Both the position numbers and the translations under genes were made by a program. Below are positions 32,396 to 40,856 of a DNA stretch of 64,000 nucleotides, one piece after another. Numbering within the stretch: position 1 is the first letter of the stretch; the number at the start of each line of letters is the position of its first letter. The notes below the pieces were generated by a model. The model saw only the letters and a program-made list of their open reading frames with translations. It was not told where the DNA came from and ran no database searches. Source of the DNA: Clostridia bacterium (GTDB lineage Bacteria; Bacillota; Clostridia; Oscillospirales; Acutalibacteraceae); the NCBI GenBank assembly GCA_017403265.1, contig JAFQOJ010000016.1:1-64000 (forward strand). Reading direction: 5' to 3'.

Positions 32396-33046
32396 TTAGT
32401 TTGTCATTTTTTCTTGCTTAACCTTTTTGTCAATTACATGGCGTGAAGCAAGCTCTTTAAAAATATCTTCTATAGAAATACCCATTTCTATCATTAAAAC
32501 CATTACATGATAGTAAAGGTCGGCAATTTCGTAAATTGTTTCCTTTTTATCATCGGCTTTACCCGCAATAATAACTTCGGTACATTCTTCCCCAACTTTT
32601 TTGAGTATTTTATCAATACCCTTTTCAAAAAGGTAGGTGGTGTAAGAGCCTTCCTTCTTTTCGGTTTTTCTGCCTTTAATCAAATTGAAGAGAATTTCGG
32701 GTGAAAATTCGTTTCGCTCGTCACTTTCATAAACCGATTTTGTAAAGCAAGAATCACTACCTGTATGGCAAGCAGGACCTTCCTTATCTACCAAAACTAC
32801 AAGCGCATCATTATCGCAATCAGCGGTAATGGACACAATGTGCTGATAGTTTCCGCTGGTTTCCCCTTTTAACCATAGCTCGTTACGAGAGCGGCTGTAA
32901 AAACAGGTAAGCCCCTTTTCCATTGAAATTTTAAGGCTTTGCTCGTTCATATACGCTAAGGTTAAAACCTTTTTGCTTACGCTATCTACCACAATAGCAG
33001 GTATTAAACCGTTTTTATCAAACTTCAAATCACTAATATTCAACAT
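32396..33046 (-). CDS. hisI: HisIE: bifunctional phosphoribosyl-AMP cyclohydrolase / phosphoribosyl-ATP pyrophosphatase
   Basis: A 216-residue fusion catalysing histidine steps 2 and 3. The N-terminal HisI half has [30 protein letters not shown] and the metal-binding [25 protein letters not shown]. The C-terminal HisE half has the MazG-like helices [12 protein letters not shown] and [16 protein letters not shown] 33046 is preferred, with AGGTG 6 bases upstream; a GTG at 33055 is possible. It is the last his gene, following hisF without a gap. Confidence 0.95.
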   Translation of the reverse strand: MLNISDLKFDKNGLIPAIVVDSVSKKVLTLAYMNEQSLKISMEKGLTCFYSRSRNELWLKGETSGNYQHIVSITADCDNDALVVLVDKEGPACHTGSDSCFTKSVYESDERNEFSPEILFNLIKGRKTEKKEGSYTTYLFEKGIDKILKKVGEECTEVIIAGKADDKKETIYEIADLYYHVMVLMIEMGISIEDIFKELASRHVIDKKVKQEKMTN

Positions 33047-33055
33047 AATTTTCAC

Positions 33056-33814
33056 CTATATCCTTACAGAAATTCCGTTTCGATTTAGTAGTTGTTTTAA
33101 ATCTTTAATCTCTACCTCTTTATAATGGAAAATAGATGCCGCCAAACCCGCATCAACCTTAGGCAGTGTTTTAAAAAGCGTTACAAAGTCTTGCATTTTA
33201 CCCGCACCGCCCGATGCGATTACGGGAACATTAATAGCATCACATACTGCGCTTAGCATTTCTAAATCAAACCCTGTTTTAACGCCGTCGGTATCAATAG
33301 AATTTAGCACAACCTCACCCGCGCCGTTATCAACACAGCGTTTAATCCACGAAACCGCTTCTAGCCCCGTATTTTCTCTGCCGCCCTTTGAAAAGACTCT
33401 GAAAACGCCGTCCACACGCTTTACATCAGCAGATATTACAACACATTGGTCGCCGTAACGCTTTGCTGCTTCATATATTAAATCAGGATTTTTAATAGCG
33501 CCCGAATTTACCGAAACCTTATCGGCGCCGCATTTTAACACCCTGTCAAAATCGTCTAAGGTGTTTATTCCGCCACCTACTGTAAGGGGTATAAAAATTG
33601 TGCTTGCAACCTCTTTTAAAATATCGGTAAATATAACGCGGTTTTCAGCCGATGCTGTTATATCATAAAATACAAGCTCGTCAGCGCCGTTGTCGCTGTA
33701 GTATTTTGCAAACTCTATCGGCGAAGAAATATCCTTTATTCCTTCAAAATTTTTACCCTTAACAACCTTGCCGTTTCTAACATCTAAGCAGGGTATAATT
33801 CTTTTAGTTATCAT
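33056..33814 (-). CDS. hisF: imidazole glycerol phosphate synthase cyclase subunit
   Basis: A 252-residue (beta/alpha)8 protein that pairs with HisH to make imidazole glycerol phosphate and AICAR. MITKRIIPCLDVRNGKVVKG carries the first catalytic Asp (about 11). LTVGGGINTLDD and KVSVNSGA hold phosphate, VVLNSIDTDGVKTGFD includes the second catalytic Asp (about 130), and VIASGGAG closes the barrel. It overlaps hisA by 4 bases. The complete motif set indicates an active enzyme. Confidence 0.96.
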   Translation of the reverse strand: MITKRIIPCLDVRNGKVVKGKNFEGIKDISSPIEFAKYYSDNGADELVFYDITASAENRVIFTDILKEVASTIFIPLTVGGGINTLDDFDRVLKCGADKVSVNSGAIKNPDLIYEAAKRYGDQCVVISADVKRVDGVFRVFSKGGRENTGLEAVSWIKRCVDNGAGEVVLNSIDTDGVKTGFDLEMLSAVCDAINVPVIASGGAGKMQDFVTLFKTLPKVDAGLAASIFHYKEVEIKDLKQLLNRNGISVRI

Positions 33815-34524
33815 TCTGCCACACCTATTGCATCGCTTAAATCTATAGCACCCGTATAATATGCCTTGCCTATTATAGCGCCATAGAGATTAAGCTTTTT
33901 TAAATTTTGTACATCCTCAATAGTGGATACACCGCCCGAAGCGGTTATATTCATATTAAACTTTTCGCTTAAATCGCGGTAAAGCTCTAAATTAGTACCA
34001 TTCATTGCACCGTCCTTAGAAATATCTGTACAAATAAGGTGTTTCACACCCAATTTCTCCATTTTTTCACAGAAGTCAAAAAGCGTAAAATCGGATTTTT
34101 CAAGCCAACCTTTTATTGCAACAAAACCGTCCTTAATATCCACGCCCACTGCAATTTTTTCACCATATTTTGCTAAGGCTTCAGCTAAAAATTCGGGGTT
34201 TGTAACAGCGGCGGTACCGATAATTACTCTACTGGCACCAACTGAGAAATACTTGTCAACGGTTTCCATATTGCGAATACCGCCGCCTATTTCTACAAAA
34301 AGTCCACCCTCGTCCACTATTTGCTTCACTGTCGTAAAATTATCGGTAGTACCGCTTTTAGCTCCGTCAAGGTCGACTAAGTGCAAATATTTTGCACCTG
34401 CCGCTTTAAAATTCTTTACAACCTCTAAAGGATTGTCATTATAAACAGTCTTTTTATCGTAATCACCCTTTAAAAGCCTTACCGCTTTACCGTCTATAAT
34501 ATCAATTGCGGGAAATATGTTCAT
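33811..34524 (-). CDS. hisA: ProFAR isomerase
   Basis: A 237-residue TIM-barrel isomerase for histidine step 4. The catalytic Asp is in MNIFPAIDIIDGKAVRLLKGDY (about residue 8). HLVDLDGAKSG, VEIGGGIRN and VIIGTAAV form the first half. ICTDISKDGAMNGTNLELY has the second catalytic Asp, and ITASGGVST completes the phosphate sites. It lies 12 bases after hisH and overlaps hisF by 4 bases. Confidence 0.96.
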   Translation of the reverse strand: MNIFPAIDIIDGKAVRLLKGDYDKKTVYNDNPLEVVKNFKAAGAKYLHLVDLDGAKSGTTDNFTTVKQIVDEGGLFVEIGGGIRNMETVDKYFSVGASRVIIGTAAVTNPEFLAEALAKYGEKIAVGVDIKDGFVAIKGWLEKSDFTLFDFCEKMEKLGVKHLICTDISKDGAMNGTNLELYRDLSEKFNMNITASGGVSTIEDVQNLKKLNLYGAIIGKAYYTGAIDLSDAIGVAE

Positions 34525-34536
34525 TTATTCTTACTC

Positions 34537-35148
34537 CTAATCTTCACAAAAAGCTCTTAAAATATTAAGCCCTACTTCACCGCTTTTTTCGGGGTGAAAT
34601 TGGCATCCGTAAACATTATTTTTGCCTACCGCTGCGGTAAGTGTAGCGCCGTAATCGGTAGTGGCAATAACGCTTTCTGTACAGTCTGCTCCGTAAAAGG
34701 AATGTACAAAGTAAACAAAATCGCCTTCATTTAGGTATTTGAAAATTTTAGATTTATTCACGGTAAACTTAAGCGAGTTCCATCCAATATGCGGAATTTT
34801 AAGGTTTTCTTCTATAACATTTGCTATAGGCTTAATATTTCCCTTTATAAGACCTAAGCCTTCATACTCGCCGTACTCGTAGCTCTTATCAAAAAGCATC
34901 TGCATACCAAGGCAAATCCCCAATAGTTCCTTGCCTTTTTCAACCTGCTCAACAATAACCTTATCAAGCCCTGTACTTCTTAGTTTTTTTATAGCGTCAC
35001 CAAAAGCACCAACGCCCGGTAAGACAATTTTATCGGCTTTTTCAATTTCGCTTTCGTCCCTTGTTACAACGGCAGGAACACCTATAGCCTTAAAAGAAGA
35101 AACTAATGAAAACAAATTTCCAACACCATAATCAACAATAGCAACCAT
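34537..35148 (-). CDS. hisH: imidazole glycerol phosphate synthase glutaminase subunit
   Basis: A 203-residue class I glutamine amidotransferase that supplies ammonia to HisF. The nucleophile Cys is in LLGICLGMQMLF (about 79). The His and Glu of the triad are in CQFHPEKSG (about 182-184). The N-terminus MVAIVDYGVGNLFS and IGWNSLKF are diagnostic. The gene is directly joined to hisB (one-base overlap). Confidence 0.96.
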   Translation of the reverse strand: MVAIVDYGVGNLFSLVSSFKAIGVPAVVTRDESEIEKADKIVLPGVGAFGDAIKKLRSTGLDKVIVEQVEKGKELLGICLGMQMLFDKSYEYGEYEGLGLIKGNIKPIANVIEENLKIPHIGWNSLKFTVNKSKIFKYLNEGDFVYFVHSFYGADCTESVIATTDYGATLTAAVGKNNVYGCQFHPEKSGEVGLNILRAFCED

Positions 35149-35735
35149 TATAAAACACCTTTTGAAGATGGAATTTCATCTTTATATTGTTCTTCGATTG
35201 TAACTGCCTGCTTCATACTTCTTGCAACTGATTTAAACATTCCCTCAATAATGTGGTGCGAATTAGTGCCATCAAGCTGTTTTATGTGCAAATTACATTC
35301 ACAGCTTCTAACAAGCGCGAGCCAAAATTCTTCCACTAACTCGGTATCAAAATTGCCCACCTTTTGAGCCGGAATCTCTGCCGAATATCTAAGACAGCTT
35401 CTACCCGAAAAATCAACCGCAGATAAAATCAAGGTTTCGTCCATAGGTAAAATCATACTGCCGTAGCGCACAATACCCCTTTTTTCGCCTAACGCCTGCT
35501 TTATTGCTAAGCCTAAGCAAATACCTATATCTTCTGCTGTGTGGTGATAATCAACCTCATAGTCGCCCTTACAGTTAAGAGTAATATCAAACCTTGCGTG
35601 CTTTGCAAAAAGGGTTAACATATGGTCTAAAAAACCGCAACCGCTTTTAATATCACTTTTTCCTGTGCCGTCAATATTAAGTTTTAGCGAAATTTGGGTT
35701 TCTGCTGTATTTCTGTTTATTTCTGCTACTCGCAT
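35148..35735 (-). CDS. hisB: imidazoleglycerol-phosphate dehydratase
   Basis: A 195-residue monofunctional dehydratase for histidine step 6. Metal-binding motifs are GFLDHMLTLFAKHARFD, DYHHTAEDIGICLG, and the C-terminal NSHHIIEGMFKSVARSM. No phosphatase domain is fused, unlike enterobacterial HisB, so histidinol-phosphatase must be supplied from elsewhere. One-base overlaps join it to hisC upstream and hisH downstream. Confidence 0.95.
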   Translation of the reverse strand: MRVAEINRNTAETQISLKLNIDGTGKSDIKSGCGFLDHMLTLFAKHARFDITLNCKGDYEVDYHHTAEDIGICLGLAIKQALGEKRGIVRYGSMILPMDETLILSAVDFSGRSCLRYSAEIPAQKVGNFDTELVEEFWLALVRSCECNLHIKQLDGTNSHHIIEGMFKSVARSMKQAVTIEEQYKDEIPSSKGVL

Positions 35736-36796
35736 TACTTTTCCTCCAATATTTCCTTAATTTTAGCAATTAAAAATTCCATTTGTTTTCTGTCGCCTAT
35801 TGTAATTCGGTTATAATCGGTAATTCTTTCCTTATCAAAATGACGTACCAAAACGCCCTTTTCCTTTAGCCTTAAATAAAGCTCTTTTCCGCTGATACTT
35901 TTATGCTTTACAAAAACAAAATTCGCAAACGATTCTGTACAGCTAAAGCCTAAAACTTCTAGCTTTCTTACCGTAAATTCGCGGTTTTCAATAATTTTCT
36001 TGCAATTATTTCGTGTATATTTATTATCACTTAAAACACCCATACCTGCCGACATAGTCATACTGTTAATGTTATAGGGGTTTGTTGAGTATTTAACAGT
36101 ATTAAGGTCGCTAATCAACTCACTGCAAGCAACGCCGAAGCCAAGCCTTGCCCCCGCCATAGAGCGAGATTTTGAAAAGGTTTGGGTAACCAGAAGATTA
36201 TTGTACTTCTTTATAAGCGGTATGGCGCTCTCGCCACCAAAATCAACATAAGCTTCATCTATAACAACGATATTTTCGGGGTTGGTTTTAAGGATTTTTT
36301 CAATATCCGCCAAAGAGATTTGTATACCTGTAGGTGCATTGGGGTTTGCAATAAAAATATTTTTATTTATACCGCAATAGTCGTCAATATTAATTGTAAA
36401 ATCGTCTTTTAAGGGTATTTCTTCATACGGTACATTGTTAATATCGGCAAAAACGGGATAAAAGCCGTATGTAATATCGGGAAATACCGCCTTTGTTTTA
36501 TCATCGCAAAAAGCGATAAAAGCGAAGTTTAAAATTTCATCAGAGCCATTTGTAACAAGCACCTCCGATGTATCTACCCCACACATTTCGGCAATTTTCT
36601 GGGTTAACGCCTTACATTCGGGGTCGGGATATAGATTAAGCTTACCCACAGCTTTTTTAGTTTCTTTTAAAGCCTTACTTGAAGGCGGAAAGGGTGACTC
36701 ATTGGTATTAAGCTTTACATATTTCATATCCTTAGGTTGCTCGCCCGGTGTATATGGAACAAGGTCTTTTCTTCGCTCACTTAAAAATCTGCTCAT
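35735..36796 (-). CDS. hisC: histidinol-phosphate aminotransferase
   Basis: A 353-residue PLP enzyme of fold type I converting imidazole-acetol phosphate to histidinol phosphate. TNESPFPPS is near the N-terminus, VLVTNGSDEILNFAF binds PLP, FIANPNAPTGIQ and VIDEAYVDFGG include the ring-stacking and Asp residues. The Schiff-base Lys is in QTFSKSRSMAGARLGF (about 213). It overlaps hisD by 4 bases. Confidence 0.95.
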   Translation of the reverse strand: MSRFLSERRKDLVPYTPGEQPKDMKYVKLNTNESPFPPSSKALKETKKAVGKLNLYPDPECKALTQKIAEMCGVDTSEVLVTNGSDEILNFAFIAFCDDKTKAVFPDITYGFYPVFADINNVPYEEIPLKDDFTINIDDYCGINKNIFIANPNAPTGIQISLADIEKILKTNPENIVVIDEAYVDFGGESAIPLIKKYNNLLVTQTFSKSRSMAGARLGFGVACSELISDLNTVKYSTNPYNINSMTMSAGMGVLSDNKYTRNNCKKIIENREFTVRKLEVLGFSCTESFANFVFVKHKSISGKELYLRLKEKGVLVRHFDKERITDYNRITIGDRKQMEFLIAKIKEILEEK

Positions 36797-38073
36797 TCAT
36801 CTTCCTCCAAGCGAATAACCGCGCTCTTTGCGTGTGCTGTAAGACCTTCTTTTTCGGCAAAATAGGCAACATCCTTGCCAACCTTAGCCAAGGCATCTTT
36901 AGTATAATATGTGTATTGTGTTTTCTTCACAAAATCGTCAACCGACAATGGACTTGAAAACTTTGCAGTACCGCTTGTGGGGAGTGTGTGGTTAGGACCT
37001 GCAAAATAATCGCCCAAGGCTTCAGGACAGTTTTTGCCCATAAATATTGAACCTGCATGACGGATAGAATCTAGATAATCAAACGGATTATCAACACACA
37101 ATTCCAAATGCTCGGGCGCAATTTCATTTGCTATATCAATAGCCACCCTTAAATCATCAGCAACAATAATTTTGCCATTATCATCAATAGAAGCCCTTGC
37201 AATTTCCGCTCTCTCGAGTAACGGTATTTGAACTTCCAATTCCTTTTGTACTTTAATTGCCAATTCATTAGAATCGGTAACCAAAACTGCGCTTGCCATT
37301 TTATCGTGCTCTGCTTGAGAAAGTAAATCTGCCGCTACAAACTTAGGATTACAAGTACCGTCAGCTACAATTAAAATTTCACTCGGACCCGCAATCATAT
37401 CTATAGAAACTACACCGAAAACCTGTCTTTTAGCTTCGGCAACAAAGGCATTACCTGGGCCTACTATTTTATGTACAGCGGGGATACTTTCGGTGCCGTA
37501 AGCTAGTGCTGCTACCGCCTGAGCACCGCCCACCTTGAAGATTTTATCTACACCTGCAATTTTAGCCGCCGCCAAAATAACAGGGTTTACCTTACCGTCC
37601 TTACCTGGTGGTGTTACCATTACAACTTCCTTGCATCCTGCAATTTTTGCAGGGATAGAATCCATAAGCACGGTTGACGGATATGCCGCAGTGCCACCAG
37701 GCACATAAAGACCAACCTTGTCTATGGGGATAACCTTTTGACCGATTACCACACCCTCGGTTTCATTTATAATAAAGCTGTTGCGCTTTTGCTTTTGGTG
37801 AAAGGCTATTATATTTTCCTTTGCCTTTTTAATTATTTCAATAAACTCACTGTCAACCAAAGCGAACGCTTCGTCAATCTCTTTTTCGGTAACCTGTAAA
37901 GAGCTAAGAGTCGCTTTATCAAACTTTTCACAGTATTCATAAAGCGCTTTATCGCCGTTTTTTCTTACATTCGCAATAATTCCGGTTACAATATCTTCTA
38001 CATTTGCGGTAGCTTCGCTTCGGGCGAATATTTCGCTACTTTGCACCTCGTTGTAATTTAAAATTTTAATCAT
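36793..38073 (-). CDS. hisD: histidinol dehydrogenase
   Basis: A 426-residue zinc enzyme catalysing the last two oxidations to histidine. The signature IDMIAGPSEILIVAD, LLSQAEHD with zinc ligands Gln and His, and EIAPEHLELC are intact, as are VGLYVPGGTAAYPSTVLM and the C-terminal GPNHTLPTSGTAKFSSPLSV with a catalytic His. It overlaps hisG and hisC by 4 bases each. Confidence 0.96.
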   Translation of the reverse strand: MIKILNYNEVQSSEIFARSEATANVEDIVTGIIANVRKNGDKALYEYCEKFDKATLSSLQVTEKEIDEAFALVDSEFIEIIKKAKENIIAFHQKQKRNSFIINETEGVVIGQKVIPIDKVGLYVPGGTAAYPSTVLMDSIPAKIAGCKEVVMVTPPGKDGKVNPVILAAAKIAGVDKIFKVGGAQAVAALAYGTESIPAVHKIVGPGNAFVAEAKRQVFGVVSIDMIAGPSEILIVADGTCNPKFVAADLLSQAEHDKMASAVLVTDSNELAIKVQKELEVQIPLLERAEIARASIDDNGKIIVADDLRVAIDIANEIAPEHLELCVDNPFDYLDSIRHAGSIFMGKNCPEALGDYFAGPNHTLPTSGTAKFSSPLSVDDFVKKTQYTYYTKDALAKVGKDVAYFAEKEGLTAHAKSAVIRLEEDE

Positions 38074-38708
38074 TTTGCCGCCTCCACCTGAGCTTCAAGT
38101 TCACATTTTAATTTTTCTATTGCCGCTGCTTTAAATTTAAAGGCGGTTTTGTTTGCAATAAGTCTTGCGCTTATGGGTACAACCGTTTCTATAACCTCTA
38201 AATTGTTTTCTTTAAGTGTTGTACCTGTTTCAACAATATCTACTATTACATCCGAAAGCCCTAAAATAGGCGCAATTTCTATTGAGCCGTTTAATTTAAT
38301 TATATCAATATCTCTGCCGCAAGAAGTGTAATAATTTTGAGCTATATTGGCAAATTTGGTAGCAACCTTTAAGGTTTTTTGACTGTTGTACCTAAAATCC
38401 TTTTTAGCCGCAACCGCCATTTTGCATTTACCCATATTAAGATCCAAAAGCTCATAAATATCTGGATTATATTCAAGCAAAATATCCTTGCCCGCAACAC
38501 CTATATCTGCCGCACCGCGCTCTACATAAATCGGTACATCAGAGGGTTTTACCCAAAAGTATCTAACCCCTGCCGCTTCATTTTCAAATATAAGCTTGCG
38601 GTTTTGTTCTTTAATGGAAGGACACTCAAAGCCAGCCTTTTCAAACATAGCATAAACCTTTTCGCCAAGTCTACCTTTCGGCAAAGCCACATTAAGCATT
38701 GTTTTCAA
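38070..38708 (-). CDS. hisG: ATP phosphoribosyltransferase, short form
   Basis: A 212-residue catalytic subunit of the first histidine step. It is the short HisG type, which lacks the C-terminal ACT-like regulatory domain and needs HisZ, encoded just upstream. LNVALPKGRLGEKV begins the protein, with VERGAADIGVAGKD and the PRPP loop region DVIVDIVETGTTLKENNL near 150. TTG 38708 has GGTGG 6 bases upstream and overlaps hisZ by 17 bases; ATG 38699 is an alternative. Confidence 0.95.
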   Translation of the reverse strand: MKTMLNVALPKGRLGEKVYAMFEKAGFECPSIKEQNRKLIFENEAAGVRYFWVKPSDVPIYVERGAADIGVAGKDILLEYNPDIYELLDLNMGKCKMAVAAKKDFRYNSQKTLKVATKFANIAQNYYTSCGRDIDIIKLNGSIEIAPILGLSDVIVDIVETGTTLKENNLEVIETVVPISARLIANKTAFKFKAAAIEKLKCELEAQVEAAK

Positions 38709-39810
38709 TTATTTCCACCTCTCCGTTTTTAAAGTTAATAAGCTGACGGTATGTAAGTTTATCAGGTACAAAGCGTTGAGCTGATACACGGTTGCCTTTA
38801 GCAACAAGCCCGTCTGTAAACTTTTTAAGAGCCGAAATATCGGTTGCTTCATCATATAAAACTATAATATTCTGCTCAAACTCGCTATCGTTTGTTTTTA
38901 AGGGGTCAAGCATATCAAGATATATAGCAAAGCCTATCGCACCCGATTTCTTGCCCATTCTTTGCATTAAAGCGTTATACTGTCCGCCCGAAAGCACACT
39001 GTTAGGTATTTTTTCAATAAAGCCTTTAAAAACAATTCCGTTATAATACTTTGCGTCGCTTACAACAGAAAAATCTATTTGAAGCATATCTTTAATTTCA
39101 TTTTCTTCAATAAGGCTTAAAATATTTTCAAGATTGTTTACTGCAGATAAATACTCACTGTTATTGCTCAATTTTTTAATTTCAGGCAAAACCGTATCAG
39201 GACTGCCGTAAATTGAAATAAAATTACTTAAAATAACCGCAGTGGCATCATCTATTCCGTTTTCCTTACAAAGCTTTTTTAATTCGTGCTCATTTTTTTC
39301 TTCAATGCACTTGATTATATCGCTCTTTATGAAAGGAGTAACATTTGCCGAATCTAAAACGGCAGAAAGTATACCCAAATGCGAAATACTTAAAACAGAA
39401 TTTTTGTTAATTTCTTTAAGACTCTTTGCTGCAAGAGATATTACTTCACTAATACAATAAGCGTCAATATCCCCAATACACTCAAGACCAACCTGCATTA
39501 TTTCTTTAAAGGTTTTGCTGCCCTTAGAAACGCGGTATACATTTTCGTTATAGTAAAGCTTTTCTACGTAACCCTTTACATCCTTGCTGTTTTTAACAAT
39601 AGACAAAGTAACATCAGGCTTTAATGCCATAAGCTTGCCGTTAGTATCGGTAAAGGTTATTACACTGTCAGAAATAAGGAAATCTTTATTTTTTACATAA
39701 AGGTCGTATTCTTCAAACTTATTCATCTTATATTGTGAATAGCCGTATTTACTGTATAAAGAACGAAGTGCAAAAACGGTGCTTTCTTCGTATTTAAGAG
39801 TTAAATCCAT
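38692..39810 (-). CDS. hisZ: ATP phosphoribosyltransferase regulatory subunit
   Basis: A 372-residue HisRS-like protein that does not charge tRNA. It activates short HisG and makes it histidine-sensitive. It has class II synthetase-like features such as LMALKPDVTLSIVK (motif 2 like) and YYNENVYRVSKG, with VLSGGQYNALMQRMGKKSGAIGFAIYLD toward the C-terminus. The tRNA-binding C-terminal domain of true HisRS is missing. Second gene of the operon, 6 bases after the yerC-like gene. Confidence 0.9.
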   Translation of the reverse strand: MDLTLKYEESTVFALRSLYSKYGYSQYKMNKFEEYDLYVKNKDFLISDSVITFTDTNGKLMALKPDVTLSIVKNSKDVKGYVEKLYYNENVYRVSKGSKTFKEIMQVGLECIGDIDAYCISEVISLAAKSLKEINKNSVLSISHLGILSAVLDSANVTPFIKSDIIKCIEEKNEHELKKLCKENGIDDATAVILSNFISIYGSPDTVLPEIKKLSNNSEYLSAVNNLENILSLIEENEIKDMLQIDFSVVSDAKYYNGIVFKGFIEKIPNSVLSGGQYNALMQRMGKKSGAIGFAIYLDMLDPLKTNDSEFEQNIIVLYDEATDISALKKFTDGLVAKGNRVSAQRFVPDKLTYRQLINFKNGEVEIIENNA

Positions 39811-39816
39811 AACGCA

Positions 39817-40104
39817 TTATTTCTCCTTTTTAAGACTGTCAATCGCTTTACGGTAACCGCCGCTACCATATTTAAGGCATTTACTCACTCTACCGATAGT
39901 AGCTGTACTAACCCCTACATCTTTAGAAATCGTTTGATAATTCACACCTTTATCCAAAAGAATTGCGGTATCAAGCCTTTGAGACAAATCTTGCAATTCC
40001 TTTATTGTGCAAAGGTCTTCAAAATATAAATAGCACTCTTCAACTGTTTTAAGGTTTAAAATTGTTTCAAATAATCTGTCCATAGATTTTGAATGTAAAT
40101 TCAT
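39817..40104 (-). CDS. yerC: YerC/TrpR-family regulator heading the histidine operon
   Basis: A 95-residue helical DNA-binding protein of the TrpR/YerC family. TVEECYLYFEDLCTIKELQDLSQRLDTAILLDKGVNYQTISKDVGVSTATIGRVSKCLKYGSGGY shows the TrpR-like helix-turn-helix (about 55-78). YerC-type proteins have been predicted, by comparative genomics, to control histidine genes (often called HisR). As the first gene of the operon it is likely autoregulated by the palindrome in the promoter spacer at 40150-40161. Histidine as effector is an inference. Confidence 0.88.
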   Translation of the reverse strand: MNLHSKSMDRLFETILNLKTVEECYLYFEDLCTIKELQDLSQRLDTAILLDKGVNYQTISKDVGVSTATIGRVSKCLKYGSGGYRKAIDSLKKEK

Positions 40105-40138
40105 AATAAATACATCCTTCTTTTTTAATATGTTTACT

Positions 40139-40167
40139 ATGTTAGCACATTAGCGCACTAAAGTCAA
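40139..40167 (-). promoter_or_regulatory. promoter and probable operator of the histidine operon
   Basis: On the minus strand, TTGACT (40167-40162), 17-base spacer, TAACAT (40144-40139). The spacer contains TTAGCGCACTAA (40150-40161 on the plus strand), a near-palindrome, preceded by a second TTAG half-site at 40142-40145. The leader is under 30 nt, so no T-box or attenuator fits. Confidence 0.8.
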
Positions 40168-40258
40168 GAGAATTATAATATTATTATAAATAAAATTATA
40201 TTTAACCGATAATAGTTTCTAAATACTACCATTTGAGCAAATATTTACATTTAAACAA

Positions 40259-40287
40259 TTGCATTATTTTACTAATTGGTATATAAT
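40259..40287 (+). promoter_or_regulatory. SigA promoter of the QueT-like gene
   Basis: TTGCAT (40259-40264), 17-base spacer, TATAAT (40282-40287). The leader is about 20 nt, too short for a preQ1 riboswitch. Confidence 0.78.
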
Positions 40288-40315
40288 AACCTTAAAAGCT
40301 AAAGGATGTAAATGT

Positions 40316-40840
40316 ATGAGTAAACAAAAAGCTCGTTTGAAATATATTATAACGGCAGCTTTTATTGCCGCTATTTATGCTGCGCTTACGTATCTTGGCT
40401 CGTTTTTCGGGCTATCCTACGGGCCTATACAGGTGCGCTTTTCGGAAGCGCTTACAATTTTACCAATATTCACCCCCGCGGCAATCCCAGGCCTTACTGT
40501 AGGTTGTTTTATTGCCAATATCGGCTCATTTAACCCGCTTGATATGATTTTTGGCTCCTTTGCAACCTTTTTAGCTGCGCTTTTAACCTATTTTTTAAAG
40601 GATATAACCTTTAAAAAGCTTCCGTTTTTAGCGCTATTGCCGCCTATTGTAATAAACGCCCTTTTAATCGGTTTTGAAATTGCGGTATTCTTCTTGGGCG
40701 AAGGGTATTCTTTCTACGGGTTTATTATTTCGGCAATAGAAGTAGGCGTAGGTCAGCTTATCGCCTGCTACGGTTTAGGCTTACCGCTTTATTTAGCTCT
40801 TAAAAGTAAAAAAATTACAAAGCTTAATCTTTTCAAATAA
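40316..40840 (+). CDS. queT: QueT-family ECF transporter S component (queuosine precursor)
   Basis: A 174-residue membrane protein with five or six helices. AAFIAAIYAALTYLGSFFGLSYGPIQVRFSEALTILPIF and GCFIANIGSFNPLDMIFGSFATFLAALLTY match QueT, the substrate-binding subunit of an energy-coupling-factor importer thought to bring in queuosine precursors. The ATPase and T subunits are encoded elsewhere. ATG 40316 has AAAGGATG upstream, and the promoter position rules out a start at 40259. The sugar transferase gene follows after 16 bases. Confidence 0.87.
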   Translation: MSKQKARLKYIITAAFIAAIYAALTYLGSFFGLSYGPIQVRFSEALTILPIFTPAAIPGLTVGCFIANIGSFNPLDMIFGSFATFLAALLTYFLKDITFKKLPFLALLPPIVINALLIGFEIAVFFLGEGYSFYGFIISAIEVGVGQLIACYGLGLPLYLALKSKKITKLNLFK

Positions 40841-40856
40841 AAGGATGTGAAAACCC

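Noticed and set aside
40170..40316. preQ1 riboswitch before the QueT-like gene
   Set aside because: A TTAAAAGCTAAAGG end looked similar, but the promoter leaves only about 20 nt of leader and the required GG/CCC parts are missing.
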